From: CAZLMG01 sp964560765
GTDB lineage: Bacteria; Bdellovibrionota_B; Oligoflexia; Oligoflexales; CAZLMG01
Direction of reading: 5' to 3'
Assembly: GCA_964560765.1 (NCBI GenBank)
Contig: CAZLMG010000015.1
Span: 38,085-102,084 of the forward strand
DNA: 64,000 nucleotides
Positions within the stretch are counted from its first letter, which is position 1. Every line of letters begins with the position of its first letter. Below, in pieces: positions 56,143 to 64,000 of the stretch. Position numbers and translations under genes: made by a program. The notes under the pieces were generated by a model. That model saw only the letters and a list, made by a program, of their open reading frames with translations. It made no database searches and was not told the DNA's origin.

Positions 56143-57915
56143 TTAGGGTGAGAGGATCATCTTTGGGGTGGGTCGATTGACGCTTGTGCCGTCACCCACT
56201 TGGTAAGAGAAATTTTTTCCCCAGCAATACACATTGAATGAATCCCTTTCTACGGCACAGGCATGGGAGTGACCCAAGCTGAACGCAGAATAGGATAGGT
56301 TGATGGGTTGCAGCTGTGGCGCGCTGCGATCGGTCGTGCTGCCGTCGCCCAGTTGCCCTTGGTTGTTTGCCCCCCAGCAGTGCACTTTATGCTGGCCATC
56401 GAGCATGCAGGTGGAGGCCGCGCCGGCACTGACGGACCAGAATTTGACATTCGCAGGCTGCTGGACGCCAACGGGAACCGAGCTATTACCAGTGGTGTTG
56501 CCGCGGCCGAGCTGCCCGAGGCTATTATCACCCCAGCAGTACGCCTGATTCATGACATCGATGGCGCAAGTGTGAGTTTGGCCAAGTCCTATATCGATCC
56601 ACGGGTGCCCCGCCGGATGCGTTACCAACTTAGGGACATCAGCCGGTTGGATAGATCCATTGCCAATTTGACCGGAGCTGCTGAATCCCCAGCAGTATAA
56701 TTGACCACGATCAGTAGAAATAGCACAGGTGTGCGATCCACCAGATACAACCCTGCTCCACGTGCCAGCAACAAGCTGCGGATCAGCCGTGCTGTCGGGG
56801 AACTCGTCCCTGCCAATGCCAAGTTGCCCCAGGGAGTTATCACCCCAGCAATAAAGCGAGGAGAAGGCCAAGGCGCAAATGACTCCGCCGCTGGTACTGA
56901 CGCTGGTAACAAAGGTGCCAAAAGGAAATGTGATCGGGATTGGTTCAGCGCTTTCAGCCAACGGCTGCCCTTGTTCGTCCACAGCATGACTTCCCAGCTG
57001 CCCTAAGTTGTTCCTCCCCCAGCAGTAGAGTTGACCCAACTTGGTGATGCCGCATGTATTGTTACCCCCAGCGGCAATCGAGGTAAATTGCAGGCTCTGC
57101 TGCGCCTGCGGTAGAACTTCTGGCTGGCTAATGAGGAAGCGATCCTCAGTAATACCGAGCTGTCGTGAGCCATTGCTGCCCCAGCCATAGAGGTCCCTAG
57201 ACTCTAACAACTCGTCGCCATCAGTCCAGATGTCTGGAGTCAGGAAAAGGGAGTGGGAGCCGCCAGCTCGGATGCTGAACTCGCTATGCGTCACACAGCC
57301 CTGATCGCAGTGCACTAACCACACCGCAAAGGATGTCACGCACTCGATTTCGATGCTGGCAATGGACTGACCATACCCGCGATTGTCGACATGACCGCTG
57401 ATGATCTGCGCAGTGCCTAACTGACCAGCGCTGTCAACGGGTGCATAGGCGATAGCGCGGCCCATGAAGTCCGTTGAAAAAGCCAAGAGGAGACGAAACG
57501 TCTTTGCCTCGCCACACGAAGCAAACGTCCGCGCTTCGGGATCGCTCCACAGGCTGATGCGGATCCCCGCTGACAACGGCTCGCCCAGCGAAGTTGAAGG
57601 TTCAATTTCTCTCGTCCCGATGACATAGGATTCCTGAACATCGACGCGCAGGGTATTGGCAGGTATTTGCAATGCGGCCATGCCGCCAATTCGCTTGAAC
57701 TGATTTTCACCAGCTAGGATGCTCGTGATATAGGTATCGACACCATAATCAGATCCGGCAACCGTACTCGGGTTCCCGCCCTTTTTCTGCGAATTCGCAT
57801 CCGCGCCAGTGCTCGCAGCCTTGACGCACCCGGTACCAAGCAAAGTCCAGGCAACCAGGCAAAAGCCTCGAAGGTTGCTGGCGAAATACCGGCCTTTGAA
57901 GTGGTTGCAAATCAT
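56143..57915 (-). CDS. RCC1-repeat seven-bladed propeller lipoprotein
   Basis: 590 residues from ATG 57915; the ribosome site is weak, so the start is uncertain. The signal peptide ends LLGTGC, lipidated Cys30. Residues 35-255 are a separate beta-rich domain. From about 260 to 590 there are seven RCC1 blades, each with WGxN-x-x-x-QLG or similar (LYGWGSNGSRQLG, LYCWGRNNLGQLG, LYCWGDNSLGQLG, LYCWGFSSSGQIG, AYCWGDNSLGQLG, VHCWGANNQGQLG, VYCWGKNFSYQVG). Six blades have a Cys before the blade and one in CWG, a disulfide pattern used in exported propellers. Probably surface display for binding. No enzyme motif. Confidence 0.85.
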   Translation of the reverse strand: MICNHFKGRYFASNLRGFCLVAWTLLGTGCVKAASTGADANSQKKGGNPSTVAGSDYGVDTYITSILAGENQFKRIGGMAALQIPANTLRVDVQESYVIGTREIEPSTSLGEPLSAGIRISLWSDPEARTFASCGEAKTFRLLLAFSTDFMGRAIAYAPVDSAGQLGTAQIISGHVDNRGYGQSIASIEIECVTSFAVWLVHCDQGCVTHSEFSIRAGGSHSLFLTPDIWTDGDELLESRDLYGWGSNGSRQLGITEDRFLISQPEVLPQAQQSLQFTSIAAGGNNTCGITKLGQLYCWGRNNLGQLGSHAVDEQGQPLAESAEPIPITFPFGTFVTSVSTSGGVICALAFSSLYCWGDNSLGQLGIGRDEFPDSTADPQLVAGTWSRVVSGGSHTCAISTDRGQLYCWGFSSSGQIGNGSIQPADVPKLVTHPAGHPWIDIGLGQTHTCAIDVMNQAYCWGDNSLGQLGRGNTTGNSSVPVGVQQPANVKFWSVSAGAASTCMLDGQHKVHCWGANNQGQLGDGSTTDRSAPQLQPINLSYSAFSLGHSHACAVERDSFNVYCWGKNFSYQVGDGTSVNRPTPKMILSP

Positions 57916-58288
57916 GAGTCTATCATCGGCAATAAGGGCAGCTTTCTTTAGTTTGTTGGATAATGTTCGCACATTCCACGGTCGCAGAGGCGTCACCCTG
58001 AGTGTCTTTCCTGCCCGATCCTACCCAGGTCAAGGAACGACTCGACAAAACGACCCGACATCGCAGCAGATAATCGATGACGGACGCAACACTCATCGCT
58101 GAAAGAACAATGCTGTGACTGCGGGAATGTGTCCTTAACCTGCCCATCCATGTAGTCGCCTAAGCGCGAAGATGCCTGGTTTTCCTTCGAATCTTGGAAC
58201 TTCGGTAGCATTGAGTGCCAGGGGTGAGGAATGGCCCACATCGTGCAGTTTGCTCGAAAGCGAAACGGAAACAAGCGAAGAGGTTCAT
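57916..58288. other. Divergent intergenic region, 373 bases
   Basis: Between the RCC1 gene and the plus-strand lipoprotein gene, so it should contain two promoters, but no good -35/-10 pair stands out. Frames crossing it have no ribosome sites. No repeat or strong hairpin seen. Confidence 0.45.
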
Positions 58289-58858
58289 ATGCAGATGTAT
58301 TCAAGTGCCAAACCCGCAGTCTTATCTTGCGCCATCATAACGCTTTGCCTCCAGCTCAGTTGCAAGCGTCAGTTTGATGGCTCAGCACTAGCCGAGGATG
58401 AGATCGATGAAGTCGTGCAACCGCCTGATGGTCAAGATGTTGAAGTCGCCGCGGAGGAGCGGCAAGGCGAGGGTGAGTCGCAGAGTTCGTTGATGCCGGC
58501 CAGCGGAAACGTTGAGGCCCTGCATGTCTGCGAGGCTGGAGCCGAGTTCACCGTCTCTGGGCCATGTTATTTGCATAGCTGGAGCATCGTCGAGCTAGCT
58601 TGCAATAAGGCTGCTAGAAAAATCACTGGACCTTACGGCGGGGCTGGTTGTGATAATTATCGAACCAAGCGTCGCGAATGTGAGAGCACGGGTGGTTCGT
58701 GGAAAGAGTTGCCCGGCACGGTGACGACAGGGCGAGCCTGTGACTACCGCACGACGCTGGCAAGCACTGGCTCCAAAGTTCCAGGTTCCAAGGATCGTTT
58801 GGCGACGGGCTGCACCGTGTATGCTCGCCAGTCTTTTACTGGATCATGTTCTCGATAG
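58289..58858 (+). CDS. Small Cys-rich lipoprotein
   Basis: 189 residues from ATG 58289 with GAGG five bases upstream; the frame extends upstream without signals. The signal peptide ends LQLSC, lipidated Cys near 25. An acidic linker (about 30-72) leads to a C-terminal domain with eight Cys and a Gly-rich block (TGPYGGAGCDNYRTKRRECESTGGSW), likely disulfide-bonded. No family recognised. First of three lipoprotein genes in a row on this strand. Confidence 0.72.
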   Translation: MQMYSSAKPAVLSCAIITLCLQLSCKRQFDGSALAEDEIDEVVQPPDGQDVEVAAEERQGEGESQSSLMPASGNVEALHVCEAGAEFTVSGPCYLHSWSIVELACNKAARKITGPYGGAGCDNYRTKRRECESTGGSWKELPGTVTTGRACDYRTTLASTGSKVPGSKDRLATGCTVYARQSFTGSCSR

Positions 58859-58918
58859 AATTACTTCGTAGTCCGCATCAAGGTGTGAGTGTGACCCATG
58901 ATGTATAGAGGAGTCATT

Positions 58919-59578
58919 ATGAAGTGCATGATGTTCGCGACAAGTATTGTATTGATTGTCGGCTGCAACAACGAGATTTTCATGCAAGGCAGTGCGTACT
59001 TTGATAAACCAAAGCCCAAGAAGATCGGAGATACCTCTTCCTCAGAGGCCTATGAATCCGAGCCTGCTACACCTCCCGAATATTTGCCGCAAGAAATCCC
59101 CGAAACTATGTTGGAGCCCGCACCAAGAGTTCCTGACGAGTATCCGCTGTCGGATCCCAAACACTGCGAAAACTCGTATGGCGTTGCTGATCGACGTCTC
59201 GATTTAACGCAATATCTGACTCTGGCCCAAGCAGATTTGTCGAACACGCAATTGCATGCAGCAGACCTAACAGAAGTCAACATGCAGAAGACTAAGCTCG
59301 TCAATGTTCAGTGGAGTGATGTTCGCTTTAACCGAGCTAACCTGCTCGAGGCCGACTTTACTTGCGCGGACCTCGGCGCCGCTGACTTTAGTGGGGCAAA
59401 TCTACGTAGAGTCAGTTTCATTCATGCTCGATTGGCAGGAGTATTCGTAGGAGCCGACCTGACCGAGACGGATTTCACTCTGTCGACGATCGATCCCAAG
59501 AGTCTGCGTCGTGCTGCCATCATCCGCAACACGCGCCTGCCCGATGGGCGGCTGATTCAAAGCGCCGACGAGATCTAG
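58919..59578 (+). CDS. Pentapeptide-repeat lipoprotein
   Basis: 219 residues from ATG 58919, with GAGGAG five bases upstream. The signal peptide ends VLIVGC, lipidated Cys16. A Pro/Glu-rich linker (25-75) leads to a pentapeptide solenoid of A(D/N)LxX units from about 100 to 190 (LAQADLSNTQLHAADLTEVN, FNRANLLEADFTCADLGAAD, FSGANLRRVS, FVGADLTETDF). About 16 to 18 units are visible, so a short right-handed beta-helix. Pentapeptide helices can mimic DNA or serve as scaffolds; this one is on the outside of a membrane. Confidence 0.85.
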   Translation: MKCMMFATSIVLIVGCNNEIFMQGSAYFDKPKPKKIGDTSSSEAYESEPATPPEYLPQEIPETMLEPAPRVPDEYPLSDPKHCENSYGVADRRLDLTQYLTLAQADLSNTQLHAADLTEVNMQKTKLVNVQWSDVRFNRANLLEADFTCADLGAADFSGANLRRVSFIHARLAGVFVGADLTETDFTLSTIDPKSLRRAAIIRNTRLPDGRLIQSADEI

Positions 59579-59654
59579 GTTCAGAACTTATTGCAATAAA
59601 TAGCAAACTCTTGGATCATGAGACTTTAGATGCAAAGTGGAAATGGGGGCAGTT

Positions 59655-60296
59655 ATGCGGCGGCAAAATTTGGCGAAGATGGCAGTATTATTATGGCTGA
59701 TCATCGTCAGCGAAGGCTGTCGCACCCCCTCTCCCGACTCCGCAGCCAACGATGAGATTGGCATTCGTTCACCCCAGAGCATTGCCGGGTTACATGTCAA
59801 GGTTACCAGCCCCCGCCCGGTTAAGATTACTGCTGGTGCTCTCTATCGCGCCACACGCGGGACGGTTCTGGGGGGATGTAAAAAATTAGATCTTGAATCA
59901 ATCAGTAAGTGGTCGTCGACGACGGCTGACTTTGTCGGCAAGAATGATACCGATCTCGTGTCTGAGGTCAGTGTTCCGACTCAATGGCAGGGTGACAAAG
60001 AACATGCGAAGCGCTGTGAATGGAAGTGGGATGCCGCCGGAGGTGCCACGGTACGATTCACGACCGATGATGGCTACTCGGGCGAGGTTGCCTATACGAA
60101 AGATGATAAGGTCGCGCGCCTATCAACGCAGGACACCATAGACTGCGCACGCTTGAAAGACTCCAACCCAAAGCGCTTCGAGTGTCATGGTCTAAATGCC
60201 AATGGCGAGCGGGTGCTGCACCCGAGATTCTTTCTGACAGAATCTATGCTAAACGAGCCCGTGTTGCATGAAGTCTTTCTCGATATTCGGGAGTAG
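59655..60296 (+). CDS. Lipoprotein with Gly/Asp-rich single domain
   Basis: 213 residues from ATG 59655 with GGGGG five bases upstream; in-frame GTG 59637 and ATG 59643 lie earlier. The signal peptide ends VSEGC, lipidated Cys22. The rest is a beta-rich domain with Cys in pairs (GGCKKLD, RCEWKW, DCARL, FECHG) and an alternating hydrophobic/charged pattern. It lies 76 bases after the pentapeptide gene. Function unknown. Confidence 0.72.
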   Translation: MRRQNLAKMAVLLWLIIVSEGCRTPSPDSAANDEIGIRSPQSIAGLHVKVTSPRPVKITAGALYRATRGTVLGGCKKLDLESISKWSSTTADFVGKNDTDLVSEVSVPTQWQGDKEHAKRCEWKWDAAGGATVRFTTDDGYSGEVAYTKDDKVARLSTQDTIDCARLKDSNPKRFECHGLNANGERVLHPRFFLTESMLNEPVLHEVFLDIRE

Positions 60297-60437
60297 AATC
60301 GATGCTGCTGCGAAGTCTCGGTTGCATTGCGTTGGCTATAGACATGCGGCGCAATCTCAAACTATGCGCCGCACTAGAAGGCTATTTAGGATCGAAACTT
60401 GGCAAGTAATCCTTGACCCTGAGTCTTACGGTGCGTC

Positions 60438-61187
60438 CTATCTCCACTGAGAAAATTCTATGAACGGGGTTGCCGTGCGCACGTGCATGCAGACTCTGTT
60501 GCCATCTGGCATTTGGACTTCAATCGGTCCGCGCTTGCCCCAATCTGTGGGCGCCTTGCCATCACATACTGTGGCATAGAATTCCCACTGCAGCTCACCG
60601 ACGCCCTGGACGCCGAGCTTTTGCCAATCCAAGTTCTTGCCGTGAATGGTAAAGTGCTCGCGCTCTTTCGCGGCATTTTCACCAAAGAAAACGTCGGGGC
60701 TTTTTCGCTCCGCATTTACATAATCGCGGGCGTTGGCGATCAGAGTCGCGTCGTCTTGCTCGTCGGCACTGAGCCACTGCAGCCAGTTGCGCGTGCGCAC
60801 GTCTAAATAATCATACTTGGTATCGGGTGAACCACGCCAATGGGCGCCATAAGCTTCCTCCTGCGTATGATAGAGGATCGCAAACGGCCGCATGCGACCT
60901 TCGGCCGTCAACTCATCTGCGGTAAACAGCACGTGCCCATGGAATAGATCATTGACGTCACCCATAAAGCGAAAGCCGATGCCAGCGGCGGCATCTGTGA
61001 ATTTTTGGAGGATGGATTGTAATCGGGGCAGGTTAAACTCTTCTGGCAGTTTCCAAGAGTTCTGGAATGGTTCGCGGGCGATCAGAGAGCGGAGATCGTC
61101 TTCGCCTTGGGCGATAGCGGAAGACAGAAAGGTCATCGAAAGTAGAATTCGTAGAAGTGACGGAAAGCGTCCGGCGAGGTTTCGCAT
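60438..61187 (-). CDS. Exported hypothetical protein, 249 residues
   Basis: Start set to ATG 61187, with AAGGGGAA upstream; the open frame continues upstream 24 codons with a charged, unlikely leader. The signal peptide (about 9-27) ends SSAIAQ. Mature part has His- and Trp-rich segments (LFHGHVLFTADEL, YHTQEEAYGAHWRG, RNWLQWLSADEQ) and ends PFIEFSQWR, which suggests a small mixed-fold exported enzyme or binding protein. One Cys pair near the C-terminus (TVCDG, RVCMH). No motif identified. Confidence 0.7.
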   Translation of the reverse strand: MRNLAGRFPSLLRILLSMTFLSSAIAQGEDDLRSLIAREPFQNSWKLPEEFNLPRLQSILQKFTDAAAGIGFRFMGDVNDLFHGHVLFTADELTAEGRMRPFAILYHTQEEAYGAHWRGSPDTKYDYLDVRTRNWLQWLSADEQDDATLIANARDYVNAERKSPDVFFGENAAKEREHFTIHGKNLDWQKLGVQGVGELQWEFYATVCDGKAPTDWGKRGPIEVQMPDGNRVCMHVRTATPFIEFSQWR

Positions 61188-61392
61188 TTTGGTTCCCCTT
61201 GATTCCTGGTTCGGGGGCCGTTTAGCAAATTCATGCAGGTAAGCAAGGTGATTCCGCATTCTGATTGTAAGCGCCTAATTTTAAGCGTAATTTTCGATGT
61301 CGGTTTGGCGTTCATGACGTCGCTCTTTGCTGCTAAGAGCGGGTCGAGGATGACATACTCTTGCTTCACAGACTGCTTGTCATGAAATTATC

Positions 61393-61404
61393 ACCCTATA
61401 GGGT
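61393..61404. promoter_or_regulatory. 12-bp palindrome ahead of the CocE-type hydrolase gene
   Basis: ACCCTATAGGGT, a perfect palindrome that contains a TATAGG -10-like core and lies 14 bases before the gene start. Its place over the promoter suits a repressor site. No second copy was noticed in the window. Confidence 0.45.
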
Positions 61405-61418
61405 CGGGGAGTCGGAAA

Positions 61419-63251
61419 TTGCTTGAATGGATACGAAGTCGAGCCTTTTTCCTGCGCGTGTCCTCGCTGCTGGTTCTGCTAAGCGCATGCATGGCCTGTA
61501 CCTGCCAAGAGCTACGTAGCGACAATGCTGGGGCCACTGATGTCGTCATTCAACGGGATCTAAGAATTCCCATGCGCGATGGTGTCAAGCTTGCAGCTGA
61601 CGTCTGGTTGCCAAGCGGCAAGGGTCCATTTCCGGCTCTGATCTATCGGACCCCTTATGACCGAGAGGCGGAGGCTGAATACAATCGACGGACCATTCTC
61701 AATGCCCTGAACCGCGGCTATGTGGTCTTGGTTAGTGATGTGCGTGGCCGCTATGGGTCGGGTGGGGAGTTTGATCCTTATGTGAACGAAGGGCGCGATG
61801 GCTTTGACACAGTCGAGTGGGCTGCCAGTCAATCCTGGTCCAATGGCGCCATCGGCATGTTCGGCGTTTCCTATCCTGGGGCCGTGCAGTGGCTCGCAGC
61901 GCTAGAAAATCCGCCTCACCTGCGGGCGATTGCACCGGGAATGACTTTTTCATCCATCCGTCATTTTATGTACTATGGCGGCATTTTCGATCTAGGCTGG
62001 ATGGATTGGATTCATAGCCATGTGATGCTTTCTGCCCAGCTGCGTCTCGGGCTTCGTCAAGAGCAGTCGCAGGAAGAGTTGGATTCCTGGTGGCAAAAAA
62101 ATCAGGATGCATTCTATGGCAAGTTGCCCCTGGAAAAGCTGGGTGAAACCCATTTGCAGCAAGTGGCATCCTTCTTTTTGAAGTGGATGAACACTCCACC
62201 AGAGGACGCGAGCTGGGATGCATGGGAACTGGGGCCAAAGTTTGCGCAAACATCGGCAGCGGTTTTGAATTTTTCCGGATGGTATGACGAAAGTTACGGG
62301 CCGCATGGGGCCATCGATGCGTTCTGCGCCTTGAGCGAGGCGCGCCGCAGTTGGCCAGATCCGAAGACAGCTTTGGTCATGGGCCCGTGGCAACATGGTG
62401 CCTATGAGATTGAAGAAACGAAGGCGGGCGAGCGTCAGTTTGCAAAGGATGCGGCGTTAAACTACGACGAGCTGGTGCTTGATTGGATGGATCGATATGT
62501 TAAGGGTGAGTCGTCGGCGAAAGTCAGTGCGCCAGCGGTTCGGGCCTATGCGATGGGACAGGACGAGTGGATCACCTCGCAGTCGTGGCCGATCGATGGA
62601 TCGAACCGCCAAACTTTGCACTTGACGATGAAAGATAAGCAGCACGGGATGTTAGCGTCTGCCGCACCGACGGCCGATGACTCCCGTCCTTTGCTAACTA
62701 TTTCGTCAGATCCAAAGAAGCCAGCGATAGATGAACGCGCATCCGGTTATGGTGCCGTTGATTTGCGCACCTTAGTTAAGAATCGAGGCGTTGCCACCTT
62801 TGAGACGGAACCGCTCAACGAACCATTGCGCGTGTTGGGCGCGATTCACGCCGAGATTGTTGTCTCGGCGACGATTCCCGATTTTGACCTGTTTCTGGTG
62901 GTGCAGGACGTGGCTCCGGATGGGCGAGCCCTGACGCTGATGAGTCCAGGCCAGGGCGCCATGCGAGCGCGTTATCGCAATGGTTACAAAGCACCGCGTA
63001 CTTTGCCGATTGGCAACAATGCCATCTTGAAATTTGATCGTTTGCTCACGGGAAACACCTTTCTCCCGGGGCATCGCCTGCGCATCAGCTTAGCGCCGGC
63101 GTGGTATCCTTATTTTGCCCGCAATCTGCAGACGGGAGCCTCAGAAGTTATCGGCAGTGAGATGCACAAGGGTTTGATCAACATTCATCGAGGTTCTAAA
63201 TTGGTATTGACGACCACCTCCGAGACGCAGGCCTCGCCTCAAGCGAAGTAG
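61419..63251 (+). CDS. Exported CocE/NonD-family hydrolase (S15-like)
   Basis: 610 residues from TTG 61419 with only a weak ribosome site. A signal segment (about 9-28) ends in Cys-rich MACTCQ, so lipidation is possible but not clear. The alpha/beta-hydrolase part has VSDVRGRYGSGGEFDPY near 106-122 and nucleophile Ser in GVSYPGAVQW near 148-157. The acid and His lie further on (LNFSGWYDES near 284-293, GPWQHGAYE near 325-333). The C-terminal 400-600 is a beta-sandwich as in X-Pro dipeptidyl-peptidase/CocE enzymes. Hydrolyses an ester or amide outside the cytoplasm; the substrate is unknown. Confidence 0.88.
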   Translation: MLEWIRSRAFFLRVSSLLVLLSACMACTCQELRSDNAGATDVVIQRDLRIPMRDGVKLAADVWLPSGKGPFPALIYRTPYDREAEAEYNRRTILNALNRGYVVLVSDVRGRYGSGGEFDPYVNEGRDGFDTVEWAASQSWSNGAIGMFGVSYPGAVQWLAALENPPHLRAIAPGMTFSSIRHFMYYGGIFDLGWMDWIHSHVMLSAQLRLGLRQEQSQEELDSWWQKNQDAFYGKLPLEKLGETHLQQVASFFLKWMNTPPEDASWDAWELGPKFAQTSAAVLNFSGWYDESYGPHGAIDAFCALSEARRSWPDPKTALVMGPWQHGAYEIEETKAGERQFAKDAALNYDELVLDWMDRYVKGESSAKVSAPAVRAYAMGQDEWITSQSWPIDGSNRQTLHLTMKDKQHGMLASAAPTADDSRPLLTISSDPKKPAIDERASGYGAVDLRTLVKNRGVATFETEPLNEPLRVLGAIHAEIVVSATIPDFDLFLVVQDVAPDGRALTLMSPGQGAMRARYRNGYKAPRTLPIGNNAILKFDRLLTGNTFLPGHRLRISLAPAWYPYFARNLQTGASEVIGSEMHKGLINIHRGSKLVLTTTSETQASPQAK

Positions 63252-63661
63252 CCTTCCAGTCCTTCACCCTCGGTTCCAGGAACAGGACTTGGCAGTTGCG
63301 GTCGTCGTGCACTCATGACGTGATCCTCGCTACTCGCGTGTCGTGACGCTTATGTTTTGTCTTGGGAGTAGCGTAGGTATTGCATCCAGCGGCCCAAATC
63401 GAGGTTTGGCCGGTCTTCCCTGAAATCACGGCGGAATATGGCTGGCAGGAGGCTAGCGACATACCTGACTTGCGGTGGTTATCCACAGTATTTCCCATGG
63501 ATGATGGATGGTTATCAAATCGTTTGCGGTAGGTTTTGGGCAAGTTTGAGCAGTGTAGACGATAACGGGCTTTAATCCCCGAACTTCATGGCGTTTTATT
63601 GGGTTAGGGGCGCGAGTTGGCTCGACAAGCGTGCAAGGTTGCGGCAGAGCGAAGGCGCATC
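63252..63661. other. Intergenic region, 410 bases
   Basis: Between two convergent genes. It contains one perfect DnaA-box sequence TTATCCACA at 63479-63487. Three overlapping minus-strand frames cross the region but none has a ribosome site or clear family character. A partial AGTCC/GGACT pairing near 63260-63290 may be a terminator for the hydrolase gene. Confidence 0.5.
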
Positions 63662-64000
63662 TCAACTCAGTAACTTCACATTCGTCTCCACCGCAGTCAG
63701 GCGATCCTCGTGTTGATCGAGCTGTACTTGCATCGCGTCTTGCTGGGTGAAACGCTTATTGATGTGAGTGACAATTTCCAAAATAGTTTCGATTTTCGTG
63801 TTCTGATGCTCGATGAGAACGCCGAGTCGATGAATCTCATGCCCATGCTGATCTAGTTTTTGACTGTGGGCATGCAAAATATGCTCGCACTTATCAAGCC
63901 TGTTGCAGATCCCTTCAACCTTACTGGTTAGTCCACTAACCTTCGCGTCAAGAACGGTGAACTTCTCGTCAAGAACGGTGAACTTCTCGTCAAGAACGGT
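63662..64000 (-). CDS. Coiled-coil heptad-repeat protein, N-terminus beyond window edge
   Basis: The minus strand is open from the window edge to the stop at 63662, 112 residues visible, 5' end missing. The visible part divides exactly into 16 heptads, from TVLDEKF and TVLDEKF through TVLDAKV, SGLTSKV, DKCEHIL, DQHGHEI and ETILEIV to TNVKLLS. Most heptads have V/I/L/F at two positions, as in a parallel coiled coil. His/Gln-rich heptads lie in the middle. Two Cys (EGICNRL, DKCEHIL) are in adjacent heptads. Nothing membrane-like is seen. The DNA repeats that encode the first heptads suggest growth by duplication, so the full protein may be much longer. Function unknown; a structural or tether protein. 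Confidence 0.7.
   Translation of the reverse strand, partial: TVLDEKFTVLDEKFTVLDAKVSGLTSKVEGICNRLDKCEHILHAHSQKLDQHGHEIHRLGVLIEHQNTKIETILEIVTHINKRFTQQDAMQVQLDQHEDRLTAVETNVKLLS
63938..64000. repeat. 21-bp tandem repeats encoding heptads
   Basis: 63959-63979 and 63980-64000 are identical 21-base units; 63938-63958 matches at 18 of 21 positions. Each unit encodes one TVLDEKF-type heptad on the minus strand. The array continues off the window, so copy number is unknown. Confidence 0.85.

Noticed and set aside
63313..63665. Overlapping short minus-strand frames (76 and 70 codons)
   Set aside because: They overlap each other in different frames, have no ribosome site and no recognisable pattern.

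Overview
The window looks like a chromosomal segment of a Gram-negative bacterium, most likely from the Bdellovibrionota/Oligoflexia or a neighbouring deltaproteobacterial lineage. This placement is inferred from gene content and was not tested by a search. Supporting features are an MlaE-type outer-membrane lipid permease, an LptF/G permease, many lipoproteins with lipoboxes, type IV pilins, a TIGR02147-type regulator, degenerate receiver plus TPR proteins with a PilZ partner, and a large set of secreted peptidases and beta-propeller proteins. Base composition looks moderate (around half G+C) and no tRNA, rRNA, CRISPR array or intact insertion sequence was seen.

Layout. 1-2.4 kb (mostly minus strand): the start of a papain-like secreted peptidase that runs off the left edge, a 59-residue secreted peptide with its own terminator hairpin, a GGCA microsatellite, and a decayed gene region. 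2.5-15.9 kb: a TPR-like protein; a minus-strand housekeeping block (SH3 lipoprotein, mlaE, trypsin-like peptidase, leuS, hemJ, terminator, GT51 glycosyltransferase); a TPR exported protein; rdgB/bolA divergent pair; arsM; small and outer-membrane hypotheticals. 16-20.7 kb: two pseudo-receiver proteins, tyrA and an exported hypothetical. 20.9-28 kb: an exported hypothetical, comM, argS and glutamine-dependent nadE. 28-31 kb: a structured leader, two tandem type IV pilins, a DUF423 membrane protein and a lipoprotein. 31-37 kb: an ftsK that seems to lack its gamma domain, a NERD-helicase-cold-shock fusion, a metallopeptidase lipoprotein and an alpha/beta hydrolase. 38-43.5 kb: a TIGR02147 regulator translationally coupled to a metallopeptidase-Kelch protein, a penicillin-binding transpeptidase and an LptF/G permease without a normal start codon. 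43.6-51.4 kb: fabF-pdhA-pdhB-pdhC, an exported protein, lemA and an M48-TerB-like peptidase, all on the plus strand behind one good promoter with a palindrome at its start site. 51.4-54 kb: PilZ and pseudo-receiver-TPR pair. 54-61 kb: a lipoprotein/exported-protein cluster including a seven-bladed RCC1 propeller and a pentapeptide-repeat lipoprotein. 61.4-64 kb: a CocE-type hydrolase, a non-coding stretch, and a heptad-repeat coiled-coil gene that runs off the right edge.

How it fits together. Core metabolism (translation, NAD, tyrosine, haem, fatty acid and pyruvate metabolism, envelope building) is interleaved with a surface and signalling programme: pilins, pseudo-receiver/TPR/PilZ proteins and many exported peptidases and adhesin-like propellers. 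The most unusual items are the NERD-SF1 helicase-cold-shock fusion directly behind ftsK, the set of pseudo-receivers in which some phosphoacceptor Asp positions appear to be Glu, the structured pilin leader, and the exact-heptad coiled-coil gene with 21-bp tandem repeats.
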